From Halomonas elongata (lineage in GTDB: Bacteria > Pseudomonadota > Gammaproteobacteria > Pseudomonadales > Halomonadaceae): a stretch of 64,000 nt of DNA. Below are positions 17,916-26,318 of the stretch, one piece after another (position 1 is the first letter of the stretch; every line of letters starts with the position of its first letter). Made by a program: the position numbers and the translations under genes. The notes under the pieces were generated by a model, which was not told the DNA's origin, made no database searches, and saw only the letters and a program-made list of their open reading frames with translations. The stretch spans positions 124,001 through 188,000 of the forward strand of contig NZ_JAJQTQ010000005.1 in the NCBI RefSeq assembly GCF_029081005.1, read 5' to 3'.

Positions 17916-18914
17916 TCAGGTATCCGGCGACCATGCTTCATCCGGTGCATGGGCCAGGAAGCGTGGGCGTCGCTTGGTGGCCGCATAGGGCTCGACGCAA
18001 CGATTGTCACGGCGGTTGTAGACGAAGAACGCATTGCTGCGCGGATCCGGTGACATGTTGGCGTTGGAGCCGTGCAGGGTATTGCAGTCGAACAACAGCA
18101 GGCCACCCGCCGCGCCGGTGGGTGCCTCGATGCCGTGCCGGTCGATCAACGTGCGCAGGGCGTCGGCGCCGGGCACGCCGAATTCCTGGGTCTTGAGCGA
18201 CTGCCGGTGGTGATCTTCCGGCGTTTCCCCCAGGCATGGCACGAACACTCTGTGCGAACCGGGCACCAGCATCAGCGGCCCGTTGAAGGTGTGGTTGTCG
18301 GTCAGCACGATAGAGGCGCTCACCGCGTTCATGGCCGGCATGCCATCCTCGGCGTGCCAGGTCTCGAAATCCGAATGCCAGTTGAAGCCCTTGCCTTCGA
18401 AGCCGGGCTTGTAATTGATGCGTGACTGATGGACATAGGGCTCGCCACCGAGGATCTGGCGGGCGCGCCCCATCAGGCGCTCGTCGTTGGCCAGACGGCT
18501 GAATATCCGCGACAGGAAGTGCACGGCGAACAACGAACGGATCTCCTTGCCCTGAGGCTCGGTGATGGAGAAATCGCGTCCGCGGAAATCATCCCGGGCC
18601 AGCAGGGCGTCGAGCTCTCGACGCAGTGCCTCGAGCTCCTCGCCTTCGAGGAAATCCGGCTCGAAGAGAAAGCCCTGACGCTCGAAGGCGTCGAGCTGCG
18701 GGGCCGATAGTGGCCCATCTGCCTCGCGCCCCTTGACCACCGGCTCACGACGATTGAGCCAGGGGAGATCCAGCGGCTCGGTCAGGCGTGTCGGATAGGG
18801 ATCCTGCCCCGGGCGAGGCGCGCTGCGGACCCGGCTTTCGGCTTCCGGGGACGTCAGGTCGGTTCGGGCGTTCGCGTGTGGCAGCGGTCGGCTGGACGAT
18901 GTCTGCACTGACAT
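17916..18914 (-). CDS. ectD: Ectoine 5-hydroxylase
   Basis: The 332-aa protein is an Fe(II)/2-oxoglutarate dioxygenase converting ectoine to 5-hydroxyectoine, a salt- and heat-stress solute. The EctD signature is clear: FNWHSDFETWHAEDGMPAMN gives iron ligands His180 and Asp182, and LHGSNANMSPDPRSNAF gives the distal His281 and the 2-oxoglutarate arginine. One normally conserved arginine after GMPAM reads asparagine here. A GGAGG site precedes the ATG. No ectABC genes are adjacent, so ectD stands apart from ectoine synthesis. Confidence 0.95.
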   Translation of the reverse strand: MSVQTSSSRPLPHANARTDLTSPEAESRVRSAPRPGQDPYPTRLTEPLDLPWLNRREPVVKGREADGPLSAPQLDAFERQGFLFEPDFLEGEELEALRRELDALLARDDFRGRDFSITEPQGKEIRSLFAVHFLSRIFSRLANDERLMGRARQILGGEPYVHQSRINYKPGFEGKGFNWHSDFETWHAEDGMPAMNAVSASIVLTDNHTFNGPLMLVPGSHRVFVPCLGETPEDHHRQSLKTQEFGVPGADALRTLIDRHGIEAPTGAAGGLLLFDCNTLHGSNANMSPDPRSNAFFVYNRRDNRCVEPYAATKRRPRFLAHAPDEAWSPDT

Positions 18915-19102
18915 CCAATACCTCCTTTCACAGTCGGAATGGGTTCAGATTCGATCTCGTTAGCGACGGCGGTCAGCCGCGGGCGGTCCATTCTGGACCC
19001 GCGTGGGGAGGGTGGTGGCGCCCGGGGGAGTTTTCAAGGGCAACGGCGCGGGTCGGGGAGCGGGGGCCGGCATCCCGCCAGGCCGCCCCCCGGCCCTCCT
19101 GC

Positions 19103-19798
19103 TCAGTGAGCCATCATTTCATGGACGATCTGCTGGCCGTCCATGTCCGATGGGTAGTAGGTCGGCCAGTGCTTGACCTCGTCGAGCAGAGCCGCCCGAT
19201 CATCGCCCCAGTAGAGGTGATAATGGCCGGCATCGGTCGGATAGATGCTGTGGTCGCTGAACTGAATGTAGTCCGGTAGTTCATCACCACCTTCCTGGAG
19301 TTCGAAGATGAACCGCACGCCTCGGTTCCCTGCCTCGTAATTCAGGATCTCGTAGCCATCGTAGGCATACTCGCCGGACATCGTGTCACCATCCTCATGG
19401 AAGGCAACGGTGCTGCCATCGATCACGATGCGATCGACATCCGTCTCGTAGCCTCTCTCATAGTATTTCTTGTATTCCTCGGCGGTCTTCTCATCGCTCT
19501 TCTCCGCCTTGTCGGCCATGACCGGATCGAGCGTGCCATCCTGGAGATAGGGATAGACCGACTGCCAGTCTCCTTCCCAATCGGAAAGCTCGCGATCCTT
19601 CACCTGGCTGTCGTCGAAATAGCCCGCATAGATATCGCTGTCATGGCTGGGATCATCATGGTCATGGTCGTGATGGTGGCCATGATCGTGATCATGGTCA
19701 CCATGGCCGCTTTCGTGCGCCATCGCCGACTGACCTGCCGTCATCGCCAACAGGCTGATGGCCAGAACGCTCGCTTTCTTCGCATATGGCATGCTCAT
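19103..19798 (-). CDS. zinT: ZinT (YodA) family periplasmic zinc-binding protein
   Basis: The 231-aa product has a signal peptide (cut near QSAMA), a histidine/aspartate-rich tail of about 25 residues (HGDHDHDHGHHHDHDHDD), then the ZinT lipocalin-like domain with DIYAGYFDDSQVKDRELSDW, a YDGYEILNYEAGNRGVRF core and the HSIYPTDAGHYHLYWGDD histidines. ZinT delivers zinc to ZnuA during zinc starvation. It stands next to znuA in the same direction, which fits shared control by Zur. A ribosome site (AAAGGAGC) precedes the ATG. Confidence 0.93.
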   Translation of the reverse strand: MSMPYAKKASVLAISLLAMTAGQSAMAHESGHGDHDHDHGHHHDHDHDDPSHDSDIYAGYFDDSQVKDRELSDWEGDWQSVYPYLQDGTLDPVMADKAEKSDEKTAEEYKKYYERGYETDVDRIVIDGSTVAFHEDGDTMSGEYAYDGYEILNYEAGNRGVRFIFELQEGGDELPDYIQFSDHSIYPTDAGHYHLYWGDDRAALLDEVKHWPTYYPSDMDGQQIVHEMMAH

Positions 19799-19912
19799 GA
19801 TTTGCTCCTTTGCTCAATCGATCGAGTGGGTTGAACCACTGCGTTTTTCACGTGACGTCATAACGTTTTCCGGCATACCTCAGCGCCCATCCGCTCGAGG
19901 TGCGACACCGAA

Positions 19913-20860
19913 TCAGGCCCCCGCGGCGCATTGCACCACGCCATCCGCCAGCTGGCGCAGCAGCCGAGGATAAAGTCCTTCTCCGGGAGGCAATCCCGTC
20001 CCCAGGGGATCGATCACGATCGATGTGTCGACGCCGGTATCGGCGAACACGTTTTCCACCAGCTGAGGATTGAACTGCGGCTCGTTGAAGACACAATCGA
20101 CGTCCAGCGCATTCACTAGCTCTCGGAGCTCATCGATACGTGCAGGACTCGGATCCGAAGCATCTCCCAGGGAAATGGCGCCGGCCGCCGACAGGTCGAA
20201 GCGATTCTCGAAATACTGATAGGCATCGTGAAACACGATGAAGCGAGTATCCTGGGCATGCGCGAGACGCGCCCTCAGTTCCCCCATCAGCTCATCGAGC
20301 TCTGCCTTGCCCTGGCGCGCGTTTTCCCGATAGATGTCCGCATTTTCCGGGTCCGCATCGGAAAGTGACCGGGCAATCGCAGCCAGCCATGCCTGCGCAT
20401 TTTCCGGATCGAGCCAGGCATGCGGATCGGTGCCATCATGGCTGTGGTCGTGGCCGTGGCCGTGGCCGTGGCCATGATGATGATCGTGGGCCTCGAAGGT
20501 GGCTCCCTGACGAAACGCCAGGGTTCCGGTCTCCGGCACATCCAGCAGGGCAACGCTCTCGGCATCGGCGGCCAGGCTATCCATGGATCCCTTCAGCCAG
20601 GGCGCCAGCGCTTCACCGACCCAGAACACGACATCGGCATTTTCCAGTGCTCCGGCCTCCGACGGTCGCATGGAGTAACCATGGGGCGACGCTCCCGGCT
20701 GGATGACCAGTTTCGGTGAACCCAGCTCGCCCATGACACGGTCAACCAGCGAGTGAACCGGCGGAATGTCGACCGCGACATCGGGGACATCCGCGGCGGC
20801 GATGGCTGGGGTACTGGCTCCCAGCAAGGCCGCCCCCCAGTAACGGGCACGCAACATCAT
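19913..20860 (-). CDS. znuA: Zinc ABC transporter substrate-binding protein
   Basis: This 315-aa protein has a signal peptide and the cluster A-I metal-binding fold: VDIPPVHSLVDRVMG, GASPHGYSMRPSEAGALENADVVFWVG, a histidine-rich loop (HDHHHGHGHGHGHDHSHDG), DPHAWLDPENAQAWL and FIVFHDAYQYFENRF. Histidines in these segments hold zinc. The loop is coded by a short GTGGCC-type repeat. An AAGGAG site supports the double ATG at 20860/20857. It is divergent from znuCB across a Zur-like site. Confidence 0.96.
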   Translation of the reverse strand: MMLRARYWGAALLGASTPAIAAADVPDVAVDIPPVHSLVDRVMGELGSPKLVIQPGASPHGYSMRPSEAGALENADVVFWVGEALAPWLKGSMDSLAADAESVALLDVPETGTLAFRQGATFEAHDHHHGHGHGHGHDHSHDGTDPHAWLDPENAQAWLAAIARSLSDADPENADIYRENARQGKAELDELMGELRARLAHAQDTRFIVFHDAYQYFENRFDLSAAGAISLGDASDPSPARIDELRELVNALDVDCVFNEPQFNPQLVENVFADTGVDTSIVIDPLGTGLPPGEGLYPRLLRQLADGVVQCAAGA

Positions 20861-20906
20861 GATCTCCTTGTACAGCAGGTAACGGGGAAATTGAGCGATG
20901 CGCATT

Positions 20907-20920
20907 TATGTTATAACATA
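20907..20920. promoter_or_regulatory. Candidate Zur box
   Basis: A perfect 14-bp palindrome TATGTTATAACATA lies in the 130-base gap between divergent znuA and znuC. It matches the core of the known Zur operator (TGTTATAnTATAACA type). A Zur repressor bound here could control both directions at once. Confidence 0.8.
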
Positions 20921-20990
20921 ACTTTTCTGTCAAGCCGGCCAGGACAATATCCCGGCTTGGCAAGGCTCGTACGCTGCTGGTAGATCCCCC

Positions 20991-21719
20991 ATGACATTGC
21001 TGACCATCGAACACCTGGATGTCGATCTTGGCGGCCAGCCAATCCTCGACAGCATTCAACTCTCTATCGAGCGCGGCGAGATCGTGACTATCGTCGGGCC
21101 CAATGGCTCGGGGAAGACCACCCTGCTGAGGGCCATCATCGGCTCGCTGGCGCCTGCGAGGGGACGTATCCAGCGTGCGCCGGGGCTGATGCTGGGATAT
21201 GTTCCGCAGCGGTTTCACCTCGACCCGACACTGCCGATGACGGTGTCCAGGTTCATGGGCCTGCCAAGGCGGCACGCTCCCGGCCAGATCGACCAGGCCC
21301 TCGAGAGGGCTGGCGCCGCCGGACTGGGCAGGCAGCAGATGAGATCACTGTCGGGCGGTCAATTCCAGCGCATCCTGCTGGCCCGCGCCTTGCTGGAGTC
21401 CCCCGACCTGTTGATCCTCGACGAGGCGACCCAGGGACTCGATCAGCGCGGTGTCGCCGACTTTTACCGCCAGTTGGAAACCGTGCGCCGAGAGCTAGGC
21501 TGCGGCGTTCTGATGGTCAGTCACGAACTGCATGTCGTGATGCGCGCCTCGGATCGCGTCGTCTGCCTGAACGGGGCAATCTGCTGCGAAGGCACGCCGG
21601 AACGCGTGGCCTCCTCGCCGGCCTACCGCGCCATGTTCGGGCACGACACTCAGGATGCCTTCGCCCTGTACCGTCATGACCACTCCCATCAACAAGCGCC
21701 AGCGGGGTTGGCCTCATGA
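20991..21719 (+). CDS. znuC: Zinc ABC transporter ATP-binding protein
   Basis: The 242-aa protein has Walker A GPNGSGKTT, the Q-loop (YVPQRFHLD), the signature LSGGQFQRILLARALL, Walker B LLILDEATQGLD and the switch histidine VSHEL. It energises zinc import with ZnuB and ZnuA. It ends in a HDHSHQQ tail. ATGA overlap couples it to znuB. Confidence 0.95.
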   Translation: MTLLTIEHLDVDLGGQPILDSIQLSIERGEIVTIVGPNGSGKTTLLRAIIGSLAPARGRIQRAPGLMLGYVPQRFHLDPTLPMTVSRFMGLPRRHAPGQIDQALERAGAAGLGRQQMRSLSGGQFQRILLARALLESPDLLILDEATQGLDQRGVADFYRQLETVRRELGCGVLMVSHELHVVMRASDRVVCLNGAICCEGTPERVASSPAYRAMFGHDTQDAFALYRHDHSHQQAPAGLAS

Positions 21720-22531
21720 TACTCGACGACTTTCAGGTTCGCGCCGCGCTGGCCGGTATCGGCGTTGCCCTGGCCGCGGCCCCGCTGGGTTGCTTCGTGG
21801 TGTGGCGGCGCATGGCCTATTTCGGCGATGCCACCGCCCACGCCGCCGTGCTCGGTGTCGCCCTGTCGCTGGTGCTCTCGACCTCAATCCTCGCCGGCGT
21901 GCTGACCACGTCACTGGTCATGGCGACGGTCGTCTCGTCGCTGAGCGGTCGGGGCTATGCCATGGATACGCTACTCGGCGTCATGGCGCACTCGGCACTC
22001 GCCCTGGGGCTGGTAGCGGTATCCTTCGTCTCCGGGGTGAGGATCGACCTGATGGCCTACCTGTTCGGCGATATCCTGGCGGTTGGCAAGTGGGACCTGG
22101 CCATCATATGGGCAGGGGCACTGCTCGTCCTGGGGCTGATGCACTGGCGCTGGTCCAGCCTCCTGACCGCCACGCTGAATACCGACCTGGCCCACGCCAG
22201 CGGCATCGCCCCCGGGCGAGAGCAGCTGATACTGACGTTGTCGCTCGCCGTGGTCGTTGCCGTGGCACTGAAGGTCGTCGGCGTGCTGTTGATCGCGGCA
22301 CTGTTGATCATCCCCGCCGCCACGGCGCGCCCCTTCAGCCGCACGCCGGAGAGCATGGCCCTGCTGGCCGCCCTCTTCGGTGCCGGTTCCACCACGGGGG
22401 GACTGCAGGCGGCGTTCTGGCTGGATACACCCACCGGGCCCACCATCGTCAGCCTGGCCGCGCTGCTGTTCCTGCTTTCCAGCCTGGCCGGCCGCCTGAC
22501 GCCCAGCGTGATGAAGACGACAAGACAGTAA
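21716..22531 (+). CDS. znuB: Zinc ABC transporter permease
   Basis: The 271-aa protein has about eight membrane segments and the ABC-3 family pattern, including GCFVVWRRMAYFGDATAHAA near the N-terminus and a LLIAALLIIPAATAR segment that contacts the ATPase. It forms the inner-membrane channel for zinc. Its start overlaps the znuC stop by four bases. Confidence 0.95.
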   Translation: MILDDFQVRAALAGIGVALAAAPLGCFVVWRRMAYFGDATAHAAVLGVALSLVLSTSILAGVLTTSLVMATVVSSLSGRGYAMDTLLGVMAHSALALGLVAVSFVSGVRIDLMAYLFGDILAVGKWDLAIIWAGALLVLGLMHWRWSSLLTATLNTDLAHASGIAPGREQLILTLSLAVVVAVALKVVGVLLIAALLIIPAATARPFSRTPESMALLAALFGAGSTTGGLQAAFWLDTPTGPTIVSLAALLFLLSSLAGRLTPSVMKTTRQ

Positions 22532-22560
22532 GGTAGCGCCACTCTCAAGCAGCGCTCGAA

Positions 22561-22754
22561 GGAAATACTGAATAAATCGCCGAGCATAGTGAAGGCTAGG
22601 CCCGTTCCCGACGGGCCATCGCATTTCCCACATCCGTGTGGGTCACGCGAGGCGCACGGAGCACAGAAAGCGAGACATAACGAGGGGTTAGGCGAGCTTT
22701 CGAGCACCGCGTAACGACGCGATTTGCATGCGCAGGCATTTAAGCAGTGTTTCC
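22561..22754. repeat. MITE-like dispersed element, copy B
   Basis: This 194-bp copy is the reverse complement of the element at 317-532. Both ends are conserved (GGAAATACTG on the left, the complement of GGAAACACTG on the right), as are two inner blocks, but the hairpin insert differs in sequence and place: here stems GGCCCGT/ACGGGCC and CCCACA/TGTGGG. It fills nearly the whole gap between znuB and the convergent hisF and ends one base before the hisF stop codon. Confidence 0.75.
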
Positions 22755-23528
22755 TTAAAGGCGCATCTCGATACCCCGCTCGGCCATATAACGCTTGGCC
22801 TCGGGAATGCTGTACTCCCCGAAGTGGAAGATACTGGCGGCGAGTACTGCATCGGCTCCGCCGTCCTTGACGCCTTCCACTAGGTGATCGAGGTTGCCGA
22901 CACCGCCGGAAGCGATCACCGGCACGCTCACCGCATCGCTGATGGCACGGGTCACGCCGAGGTCGAAGCCCTGCTTGGTACCGTCGCGATCCATGCTGGT
23001 GAGCAGCAGTTCGCCGGCCCCCAGCTCCACCATCTTTTGGGCCCACTCCACGGCGTCCAGGCCGGTGGAACGACGGCCGCCATGGGTGAAGATTTCCCAG
23101 CGCGGCGTCTCGCCCTCGCCGGAGACCCGCTTGGCATCGATGGCCACCACGATGCACTGGCTGCCGAAACGTTCCGCAGCTTCATGGACGAATTCAGGAT
23201 TATGCACGGCGGCCGTATTGATCGAGACCTTGTCGGCGCCGGCATTGAGCATGGTGCGGATATCATCGCAGGTGCGAATGCCGCCCCCCACGGTCAGGGG
23301 GATGAACACCTCGCCGGCGATGCGCTCGACCATCTCCACCGTGGTGTCGCGGTCCTCGTGACTGGCGGTGATATCGAGGAAGGTGATCTCGTCGGCCCCT
23401 TGATGATTGTAGCGCTGAGCGACCTCCACCGGATCACCGGCATCGCGGATGCCGACGAAGTTGACGCCCTTGACCACACGCCCCGCGTCGACGTCCAGGC
23501 AGGGAATGATGCGCTTGGCGAGTCCCAT
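22755..23528 (-). CDS. hisF: Imidazole glycerol phosphate synthase, cyclase subunit
   Basis: The 257-aa TIM-barrel protein has the HisF opening [19 protein letters not shown] with its catalytic aspartate, the matching second aspartate in [14 protein letters not shown], and phosphate loops GGGIRT and ASGGVGN. With HisH it makes IGP and AICAR in histidine synthesis. It is the last of four his genes here, three bases after hisA. Its stop codon touches a MITE copy. Confidence 0.98.
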   Translation of the reverse strand: MGLAKRIIPCLDVDAGRVVKGVNFVGIRDAGDPVEVAQRYNHQGADEITFLDITASHEDRDTTVEMVERIAGEVFIPLTVGGGIRTCDDIRTMLNAGADKVSINTAAVHNPEFVHEAAERFGSQCIVVAIDAKRVSGEGETPRWEIFTHGGRRSTGLDAVEWAQKMVELGAGELLLTSMDRDGTKQGFDLGVTRAISDAVSVPVIASGGVGNLDHLVEGVKDGGADAVLAASIFHFGEYSIPEAKRYMAERGIEMRL

Positions 23529-23531
23529 GGT

Positions 23532-24284
23532 TCAGCTCCCGGTTCGTTGGCGGGTGAGTTCATCGCACAGCCGCTGGCCCTCGGCCACGTCCAGGCTGCC
23601 TTCATAGATGGCGCGGCCGGTGATGGCGCCTAGAATGCCCGGCTCGCCCGCCTCGACAAGCGATCGCAGGTCATCGAGATTGGTGACGCCCCCCGAGGCG
23701 ATCACCGGCAGGCCGCCCTGGCGAGCCAGTTCGGCGGTGGCCTCGACATTGACGCCGCCCATCATTCCGTCACGGGCAATATCGGTATAAACGATGGCGG
23801 AAACACCATCGTCGGCGAAACGCCTGGCAAGTTCGGTGGCCTTGAGGGTGGATACCTCGGCCCAGCCATCGGTGGCCACGAAGCCATCGCGGGCATCGAG
23901 GCCGACGATCACGTGATCCGGGAAGGCACGGCACATCTCGGTGACGAAGTCGGGTTCCTTCACTGCCTTGGTCCCGATGATCACCTGGGAGACGCCTGCC
24001 TCCAGATAATGCTCGATGGTCGCCGCGCTACGAATACCGCCGCCGATCTGGATCGGCAGATCCGGGTAGGCGCGAGCAATGGCGGTGACCGCCTCACCAT
24101 TGATCGGCCTTCCTTCGAAGGCGCCGTTGAGATCGACCAGATGCAGGCGGCGGGCCCCGGCCTCGACCCAGCGCGCGGCCATGGCCACCGGATCGTCACC
24201 GTAGGTGGTAGCGTCGTCCATGCGCCCCTGCTTGAGACGAACGCACTTGCCATCCTTGAGATCGATGGCGGGAATTACCAGCAT
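23532..24284 (-). CDS. hisA: ProFAR isomerase
   Basis: The 250-aa TIM barrel begins [20 protein letters not shown] with the catalytic aspartate, and shows [26 protein letters not shown] (second catalytic aspartate) and ASGGV. It performs the Amadori rearrangement before HisF/HisH. A GGAGG ribosome site fixes the start at 24284; a longer frame exists without support. Confidence 0.98.
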   Translation of the reverse strand: MLVIPAIDLKDGKCVRLKQGRMDDATTYGDDPVAMAARWVEAGARRLHLVDLNGAFEGRPINGEAVTAIARAYPDLPIQIGGGIRSAATIEHYLEAGVSQVIIGTKAVKEPDFVTEMCRAFPDHVIVGLDARDGFVATDGWAEVSTLKATELARRFADDGVSAIVYTDIARDGMMGGVNVEATAELARQGGLPVIASGGVTNLDDLRSLVEAGEPGILGAITGRAIYEGSLDVAEGQRLCDELTRQRTGS

Positions 24285-24326
24285 GTCAAATCCTCCAGGG
24301 CGGATCCGGTGTGCCACCGGGCCCGT

Positions 24327-24968
24327 TCAGGGCGCCCAGTGAACGAAGTTTTCCAGCAGCCTGAGACCAGCCCGGGAACTCTTCTCGGGGTGGAACTGCA
24401 CGGCGAAGGTGGCATCGCGGCCGGTCGCCACATGGGCCGAGACCCGGCCATAATCGGTGGTGCCGAACAGTCGGGTGTCGTCATCGACCTCGACATAATA
24501 GCTGTGCACGAAGTAGAAGTGCTCGTCCTGGTCGATGCCCTGCCACAAAGGATGATCCTGATGCTGACGCACCAGGTTCCACCCCATGTGTGGCACCTTG
24601 CAACGATTGCCGCTCTCGTCGTGCATATCGGCGGGGAAACGCCGCACCTGGCCGGACATGAAGCCCAGGCAGTCGATGCCCCCATTCTCTTCGCTGCGCT
24701 CATGGAGCATCTGCTGGCCTACACAGATTCCCAGCAGCGGCTTGTCCTGGCTGGCCAGCAACTCCTCCACCAGGCCACGGAGTTCGGTGCGTTCCAGCTC
24801 ACCCACGCAGTCACGAATGGCGCCCTGGCCGGGCAACACCAGCCGCGTGGCGCCGTTGATGCGTCGCGGGTCACGAGTCACCACGACATTTTCGTGGGTC
24901 ACGTGTTCCAATGCCTTGGCGACGGAGTGCAGATTGCCCATTCCGTAGTCGATGACGGCAATGGTCAT
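24327..24968 (-). CDS. hisH: Imidazole glycerol phosphate synthase, glutamine amidotransferase subunit
   Basis: The 213-aa class-I amidotransferase has the nucleophile elbow LLGICVGQQML and the His-Glu pair in FAVQFHPEKSSRAG. It feeds ammonia from glutamine to HisF. The ATG at 24968 follows GAGGAG. It lies 42 bases before hisA in the his run. Confidence 0.97.
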   Translation of the reverse strand: MTIAVIDYGMGNLHSVAKALEHVTHENVVVTRDPRRINGATRLVLPGQGAIRDCVGELERTELRGLVEELLASQDKPLLGICVGQQMLHERSEENGGIDCLGFMSGQVRRFPADMHDESGNRCKVPHMGWNLVRQHQDHPLWQGIDQDEHFYFVHSYYVEVDDDTRLFGTTDYGRVSAHVATGRDATFAVQFHPEKSSRAGLRLLENFVHWAP

Positions 24969-25094
24969 AGAGTGCTCCTCGTATCGGTCGACGGGTTCAG
25001 GAAACTCTTTCAAGCCCCCTTTCAGGCAACCCTGTCTGGGTACCTGTGCATGAGAACCGCAGTGCTTCGCTCGACGATTGACGCAGCCTTTCCT

Positions 25095-25688
25095 TCACAG
25101 ACTGCCCTTGGTGGACGGCATCCGGCCGGCCATGCGCGGGTCCTCGGCAGCGGCCATGCGCAGGGCACGACCGAAGGCCTTGAAGATGGTCTCCGCCTGA
25201 TGGTGGGCATTGAAGCCCTTCAGGTTGTCGATATGCAGGGTGACCCGGGCATGATTGACGAACCCCTGAAAGAACTCCCAGAACAGTTGGGTGTCCATCT
25301 GTCCCAGGACGGCACGGGTGAATTCGACGTCCATGAACAGGCCCGGACGGCCGGAAAAATCCACCACGACCCGGGATAGCGCCTCGTCGAGGGGCACATA
25401 GGCGTGGCCATAGCGGTAGATGCCGCGCTTGTCGCCGATCGCCTGGTCGAAGGCCTGCCCCAGGGTGATGCCAAGATCCTCGACCGTGTGGTGAGCATCG
25501 ATGTGCAGGTCGCCCACCGCCTTGATGTCGAGGTCGATGAGCCCATGGCGTGCCACCTGGTCGAGCATGTGATCGAGGAAGGGCACACCGGTTTCGCAGG
25601 TCAGCCGCCCCTCGCCATCGAGGTTCACGGTGACCGTGATCTGGGTTTCCTTGGTGTCGCGGGTGACCGTGGCGGTACGCTCGGACAT
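25095..25688 (-). CDS. hisB: Imidazoleglycerol-phosphate dehydratase
   Basis: The 197-aa enzyme has the double metal-binding pattern: [10 protein letters not shown] and [11 protein letters not shown] in the first half, then [16 protein letters not shown] and [18 protein letters not shown] in the second. It is the single-function form, without the phosphatase domain of E. coli HisB. A GGAGA site precedes ATG 25688. It heads the hisB-H-A-F run; the 126 bases before hisH show no other gene. Confidence 0.97.
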   Translation of the reverse strand: MSERTATVTRDTKETQITVTVNLDGEGRLTCETGVPFLDHMLDQVARHGLIDLDIKAVGDLHIDAHHTVEDLGITLGQAFDQAIGDKRGIYRYGHAYVPLDEALSRVVVDFSGRPGLFMDVEFTRAVLGQMDTQLFWEFFQGFVNHARVTLHIDNLKGFNAHHQAETIFKAFGRALRMAAAEDPRMAGRMPSTKGSL

Positions 25689-25865
25689 GTTGCATCTCCA
25701 GCGCCGTGGCGCTTGTCGAAAGAAGACCGGCCGCTTGGACCAGAACGCGCCGATGGCGGGCCGCCGACGCAGAGCCGCCATTATAGTGAAACGCCACCCC
25801 CATCCGCTACAATGCCAACCATTCAGCGGTGGCGGTATCCGCTACCCTATACGGGAGAATCATGC

Positions 25866-26318
25866 ATGCCGGTCACACTCCAGCGAGTCGACCAGGCGGT
25901 CTGGGCGTCGAATACCCAGGCCCGCACCGATCTACTCCGCATCTATGCCGATGCCCCCACCGAACGTCTACCGCAGGATCCCGAGGCGTTCGTCCGCGAG
26001 CATCTGGCGGCGGCACACTTCTTCTGCTGTGCGCACTTCAACGACCGACTGCTGGGCGCCGTGGCGGTTCGTCCCGATGCCGAGGCCTGGTGGCTTTCCC
26101 ATCTCTGTGTGCGCAAGACCACGCGACGGCGCGGCGTCGGCTCGCGCCTGCTGGCACTGACGAGCGAAGCCGCGCATCACGATGGTCTTCGACTACGCGT
26201 GATAAGCTCTCAACTTTCCGTGGCCGACCAGATGCTGTTGAAGCGGCTCGGCTATCGCCTGACCCAGGCGGGTGACTACTTCGAACTCGACCTTCCGCCC
26301 AAAGGAGCCGGGCAATGA
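25866..26318 (+). CDS. GNAT acetyltransferase of the PanM/PanZ type
   Basis: This 150-aa protein has a GNAT core with the acetyl-CoA loop RRRGVGSRLL. Its layout (an N-terminal TDLLRIYAD helix, a CAHFNDRLLGAVAV strand, SHLCVRKTTRRRGVG, and a late LLKRLGYRL) follows PanM/PanZ, the small acetyl-CoA-sensing activator of aspartate decarboxylase PanD. If so it tunes coenzyme A synthesis. It overlaps asmA by four bases. An ordinary acetyltransferase remains possible. Confidence 0.65.
   Translation: MPVTLQRVDQAVWASNTQARTDLLRIYADAPTERLPQDPEAFVREHLAAAHFFCCAHFNDRLLGAVAVRPDAEAWWLSHLCVRKTTRRRGVGSRLLALTSEAAHHDGLRLRVISSQLSVADQMLLKRLGYRLTQAGDYFELDLPPKGAGQ

Noticed and set aside
20440..20475. Tandem GTGGCC-type repeat as a regulatory or mobile repeat.
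   Set aside because: It lies in frame in znuA and encodes the His-Gly metal-binding loop expected for this protein.
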